From contig JBAXGW010000011.1 of assembly GCA_037139195.1 (NCBI GenBank), positions 1-64,000 of the forward strand: a DNA stretch of 64,000 nt, written 5' to 3'. Shown here in pieces: positions 60,979 to 64,000 of the stretch; position 1 is the first letter of the stretch, and every line of letters begins with the position of its first letter. The stretch comes from JBAXGW01 sp037139195 (lineage in GTDB: Bacteria; Bacteroidota; Bacteroidia; Bacteroidales; JAHJDW01). Both the position numbers and the translations under genes were made by a program. The notes beneath the pieces were generated by a model that saw only the letters and a list, made by a program, of their open reading frames with translations, did no database searches and was not told the DNA's origin.

Positions 60979-63108
60979 ATGAAAAAATATTTATTCGCAT
61001 TAATAGTTCTACTATCAGCAACTAAATTAAATGCTCAACAAAACAAAGGCACATGCACCGCTCCTTATGCAATATTAACAGCTTATTCAAGTTTTACAAC
61101 TGCAGATGCAGCCTACCAGAGTAACAAACGAGTATGGTCTCCTGCAGAAACTGGGACAATTAATACTTTTGCAGAAGTAAATTCTGGTCCTGATGGTAAA
61201 ATTGGTTTTGATTTATCTCACCATTTGATTTCTTTAACAGACCCCAATTGTATCAACAACAATGATAGAGAAATAAGATTGTTTTTAAAATCAACAGGTG
61301 CATGCAATTGGTCATCTGGTATAACTCCTTCTGCTGCTGATGGTGGAAATGGCGCTTCATGGTCAAACCCTGAATTTTATGGGTTAACTCCAAATGTAGC
61401 TTATATAGCTCAAGTGAGAACAATCGTTCCAGCTGGCGATTGCTCAGTTGATGAACAATACTTAACATACTATCAAATCACTGATCCAATAATTCCTGTT
61501 GGACCATGTGGCACAGTAGGTTTTGATTGGAAATTGGGTCAAAGCCCCACTCCTCCTTCTACATTTGAATGTACTGACAATACCAACTATTCATTAAAAG
61601 CTGACGTAACAGGCTCAACTGCCGGCGATGAAGGTTCGTATATTGCGCCTGGTTTCACAATATACAATGATGCAGGTGTTTCTATATATGACATTCAAGT
61701 TAAAGAAGGCCCTTCAAGTTACTTTCCTGTTTATCCTAGTAAAATCGTTACATATTGCGTTCCATCATATACTTATTTAATAAAATTAAACGGTTCAGGC
61801 TCAGGAAATATAATTATTAAAGACAATGCAACTGCCAATGTATTAAATACTACAGCTTTTTCTGACGGCATGGTAATTACACTTGCACCTGGAACAATAA
61901 AAGGTTCTTCTATATTCTCTGGAATTGGAGTTTCAAATTACAAAAAAGGAGAAGATCCTTCTACATATATTGGCAGCGGTTATGGAGTTTTCAACCCTTC
62001 CGTTGCTGGAGGAGGAACTCACACAATAACATATAGCTGGGATAATGGAGCAGGCTGTTCAGGCACAAGTACAATGCAAGTAACAGTGGACTGTTGCACT
62101 CCTCCCGCAATAAACAATCAACCTTCTAATTCTACAATATGCGCAGGTGGAAACACAAACTTTTCAGTAAATGCAACTGGAGCTACTTCATATCAATGGC
62201 AAGTTAATACAGGTTCTGGTTGGAACAATGTAAATAATGGAAGTATTTATACAGGCTCAACAACAAATAATTTGGCTATTAACGGTGCAACTAACAATAT
62301 GTCAGGATATCAATACCAATGTATAATAAGTAATGCATCAACTGCTTGTTCAAGCAATTCAACTGCGGTCATTTTAACGGTTTTGCCTGTTCCAAATGCA
62401 AACCTTGGCTCCGACCAATGTATTGAAAATGGATCAATTACTTTGTATGGAGACAATTCTTCTCCTGACTTTCAATACCTTTGGAGTAATGGTTCGAGCG
62501 GAACAACACTATCTGTAAATACTTCTGGATTCTATTCGGTTACCATAAGTTCTGGAAATGGTTTATGTGTTGATTCAGATAGTGTTAGCGTTAAAGTATT
62601 TAACAATCACCCTATTATAGAATTAGGCGAAAATATTGAAGCATGTTCTCACAAACCAGTAGTATTAAATGCTGCCCAAATAAATGAAGAAGCTAATTTT
62701 GTTTACGAATGGTATCCAAGCAACAATTCTTCTGGAAGCACTTATAGTTTCCAACCTGGAGTTGCCGGAACTTATTGGATAAAAGCGACTAAAACGGCTT
62801 GTACAACAGTAAGCGATTCGGTAGAAGTTACACTAATAAATTGTAGTGTTACAGTTCCTAATGCATTTACTCCAAATGGCGACAGCTATAATGAAACGTT
62901 TTATATCAAAGGACTTGAAGAATATCCAAACACAAATTTATCTGTTTATAATAGATGGGGCAAACTTATTTACGAAAGTTCAAATTATCAAAATAACTGG
63001 GATGGTAATAATGCAGCAGATGGAACCTATTATTATATAATAACTTATCCACCAAAAACTTTTGAAACGGCAAGCGGAACTGTAAATATAATTAGAGACG
63101 GCAAATAA
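60979..63108 (+). CDS. T9SS type B protein with Ig-like domains
   Basis: Protein of 709 residues with a signal peptide (MKKYLFALIVLLSATKLNAQ). The N-terminal ~370 residues are not recognised. An Ig-like domain (about 375-470, with NNQPSNSTICAGGNTNFSV and GYQYQCIISN) is followed by two more Ig-like segments and the gliding-motility type B tail (NAFTPNGDSYNETF, YNRWGKLIYE, DGTYYYII). The last ~230 residues are clearly homologous to the same part of the preceding T9SS protein, including the ending RDGK. Confidence 0.87.
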   Translation: MKKYLFALIVLLSATKLNAQQNKGTCTAPYAILTAYSSFTTADAAYQSNKRVWSPAETGTINTFAEVNSGPDGKIGFDLSHHLISLTDPNCINNNDREIRLFLKSTGACNWSSGITPSAADGGNGASWSNPEFYGLTPNVAYIAQVRTIVPAGDCSVDEQYLTYYQITDPIIPVGPCGTVGFDWKLGQSPTPPSTFECTDNTNYSLKADVTGSTAGDEGSYIAPGFTIYNDAGVSIYDIQVKEGPSSYFPVYPSKIVTYCVPSYTYLIKLNGSGSGNIIIKDNATANVLNTTAFSDGMVITLAPGTIKGSSIFSGIGVSNYKKGEDPSTYIGSGYGVFNPSVAGGGTHTITYSWDNGAGCSGTSTMQVTVDCCTPPAINNQPSNSTICAGGNTNFSVNATGATSYQWQVNTGSGWNNVNNGSIYTGSTTNNLAINGATNNMSGYQYQCIISNASTACSSNSTAVILTVLPVPNANLGSDQCIENGSITLYGDNSSPDFQYLWSNGSSGTTLSVNTSGFYSVTISSGNGLCVDSDSVSVKVFNNHPIIELGENIEACSHKPVVLNAAQINEEANFVYEWYPSNNSSGSTYSFQPGVAGTYWIKATKTACTTVSDSVEVTLINCSVTVPNAFTPNGDSYNETFYIKGLEEYPNTNLSVYNRWGKLIYESSNYQNNWDGNNAADGTYYYIITYPPKTFETASGTVNIIRDGK

Positions 63109-63130
63109 AAATATTGTAAAATAAATCATG

Positions 63131-63157
63131 AAAAAAGGGCTGAATGCCCTTTTTTTT
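63131..63157 (+). terminator. terminator of the 709-residue T9SS gene
   Basis: AGGGC (63136-63140) and GCCCT (63146-63150) with a 5-base loop, extended by A and T tracts, then seven T residues. It lies 22 bases after the stop. Confidence 0.88.
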
Positions 63158-63160
63158 ATT

Positions 63161-63168
63161 TATTTTTG
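63161..63168 (+). promoter_or_regulatory. -7 element for the cytochrome c peroxidase gene
   Basis: TATTTTTG fits TAnnTTTG, 20 bases before the ATG at 63188. It begins directly after the preceding terminator's T-run, so no independent -33 box is visible. Confidence 0.45.
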
Positions 63169-63187
63169 TGTAAATCTGTGTAATATC

Positions 63188-64000
63188 ATGAAATACCTTA
63201 AACACAAATTAATACTATTTTTTCTGCTTTTATTAATTTTTAGTTCATGTAAAAAAGAAAAATTAATTCAAATTAGCAGTAATGCCACACCTTATCAATT
63301 AGTTATTCCACAAGGATTTCCTACAAAATATTACAACCCAGCCGACAATCCTCTTACAGTTGAAGGAATTGAATTGGGCAGATTATTATTTTATGATGGC
63401 AGGTTGGCTGGCAGAACAGACTTAGACTCTTTAACTTCCTGTGCTACTTGTCATAAGCAAAGTAAAGCGTTTGAATGTGGTTATCATCCAAGCGGAATAA
63501 CAGGAATTAAAACTCCACATGTAATGTTACCTCTTATAAATTTGATTTGGAATCCGAATACCTTACTCTGGAATGGTAAAGTGGCAAATATTGAAGATCT
63601 TTTTTGGATGGGAATTTATGCTCCTCATGAAATGAAAAGTGATACAAACAGAGCAAAGGCAATGATACAAAGCATTCCAATGTATCCTCCATTATTTAAA
63701 AAAGCATTTGGCAGCGAAATAGTTACCGCTAAAAATATGGGAAAAGCGATTGCTCAATTCATTCGAATTTTAATTTCGAGTAACTCGAAATTTGATAAAT
63801 ACCTAAAAGGTGAAGCCAATCTGTCGGCTCAAGAATTAAATGGTTTTGTTTTATTTACAACAGAAAACGGAGGCGACTGTTTTCACTGTCATGGAGGCGA
63901 AGGAAACCCATTATTTACAACAAATCAATTCTATAACAATGGCAAAGACACCGTATTTACTGACACTAGAGACCGATATGCTGTAACACACAATCCCAAA
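63188..64000 (+). CDS. di-haem cytochrome c peroxidase-like lipoprotein (partial, cut by window end)
   Basis: The frame is open from the ATG at 63188 to the last base, 271 codons, with the C-terminus missing. A lipoprotein signal is present (hydrophobic stretch then FSSC, Cys21). Two haem c motifs are visible: CATCH (C85, C88, H89) and CFHCH (C231, C234, H235), spaced as in the MauG/CcpA peroxidase family. ELGRLLFYDGRLAG is a family signature. Expected to reduce hydrogen peroxide, or to carry out a MauG-like oxidation, in the periplasm. Confidence 0.88.
   Translation, partial: MKYLKHKLILFFLLLLIFSSCKKEKLIQISSNATPYQLVIPQGFPTKYYNPADNPLTVEGIELGRLLFYDGRLAGRTDLDSLTSCATCHKQSKAFECGYHPSGITGIKTPHVMLPLINLIWNPNTLLWNGKVANIEDLFWMGIYAPHEMKSDTNRAKAMIQSIPMYPPLFKKAFGSEIVTAKNMGKAIAQFIRILISSNSKFDKYLKGEANLSAQELNGFVLFTTENGGDCFHCHGGEGNPLFTTNQFYNNGKDTVFTDTRDRYAVTHNPK

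Noticed and set aside
1..64000. Prophage, integrated element or insertion sequence
   Set aside because: No transposase, integrase, phage structural gene, terminal inverted repeats or tRNA-associated att site was found.

Overview
The window is strongly AT-rich chromosomal DNA from a member of the Bacteroidota. Evidence: four proteins with type IX secretion (T9SS) C-terminal tails, a DUF4290 protein, a BT_3928-type DoxX protein, near absence of Shine-Dalgarno sites, and many starts preceded by the Bacteroidota promoter pattern TTG-N19-22-TAnnTTTG. The order within the phylum cannot be fixed from this sequence. No tRNA, rRNA, CRISPR array, prophage or intact insertion sequence was seen.

Layout. 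(1) 1-8.3 kb, minus strand: two T9SS cargo proteins, one with a type A tail and one 1946-residue repeat protein with a type B tail. (2) 8.4-10.5 kb, minus: an overlapping pair of membrane genes, a periplasmic TPR sensor-like protein and a membrane-embedded LytTR DNA-binding protein. (3) 10.6-18.2 kb, minus: an isoleucine/valine operon ilvE-D-B-N-C-A, preceded by two tandem attenuation modules, each with an Ile-rich leader peptide, an antiterminator and a terminator. (4) 18.3-19.6 kb: enolase. (5) 19.7-37.6 kb, minus: one continuous str-S10-spc-alpha cluster from rpsL to rplQ with fusA, secY, map, infA, a very short rpmJ, and rpoA. It has a textbook promoter at the upstream end and a strong terminator at the downstream end. 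(6) 37.9-43.6 kb: a metallo-beta-lactamase-fold hydrolase, two class V aminotransferases, a lipoprotein, and a coupled pair made of a P-loop kinase-like protein and a Gly-rich-tailed protein. (7) 43.9-48.5 kb, plus: UvrD/PcrA helicase, DUF4290 protein, and MurA with Asp in place of the usual catalytic Cys. (8) 48.6-50.5 kb, plus: a lipoprotein and two toxin-antitoxin pairs (YefM/YoeB and a ParE-like pair). (9) 50.6-57.3 kb, plus: grpE, dnaJ, an ABC-2 exporter, an Ppx/GppA phosphatase and a DoxX-like protein. (10) 57.7-64 kb, plus: a small exported protein, two T9SS type B proteins with paralogous C-terminal halves, and the start of a di-haem cytochrome c peroxidase lipoprotein cut by the window end.

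How it works together. Most of the window is core growth machinery: translation, protein export, chaperones, branched-chain amino acid synthesis and wall precursor synthesis. Around this sit envelope and surface functions typical of the phylum. The most informative non-coding signal is the double Ile attenuator ahead of ilvE. Other points worth attention are the kinase-free TPR/LytTR membrane pair, the promoter-overlapping TGTACA palindromes of the YefM/YoeB pair, the Asp-type MurA, and a consensus AGGAGG ahead of rplF in a lineage that hardly uses such sites.
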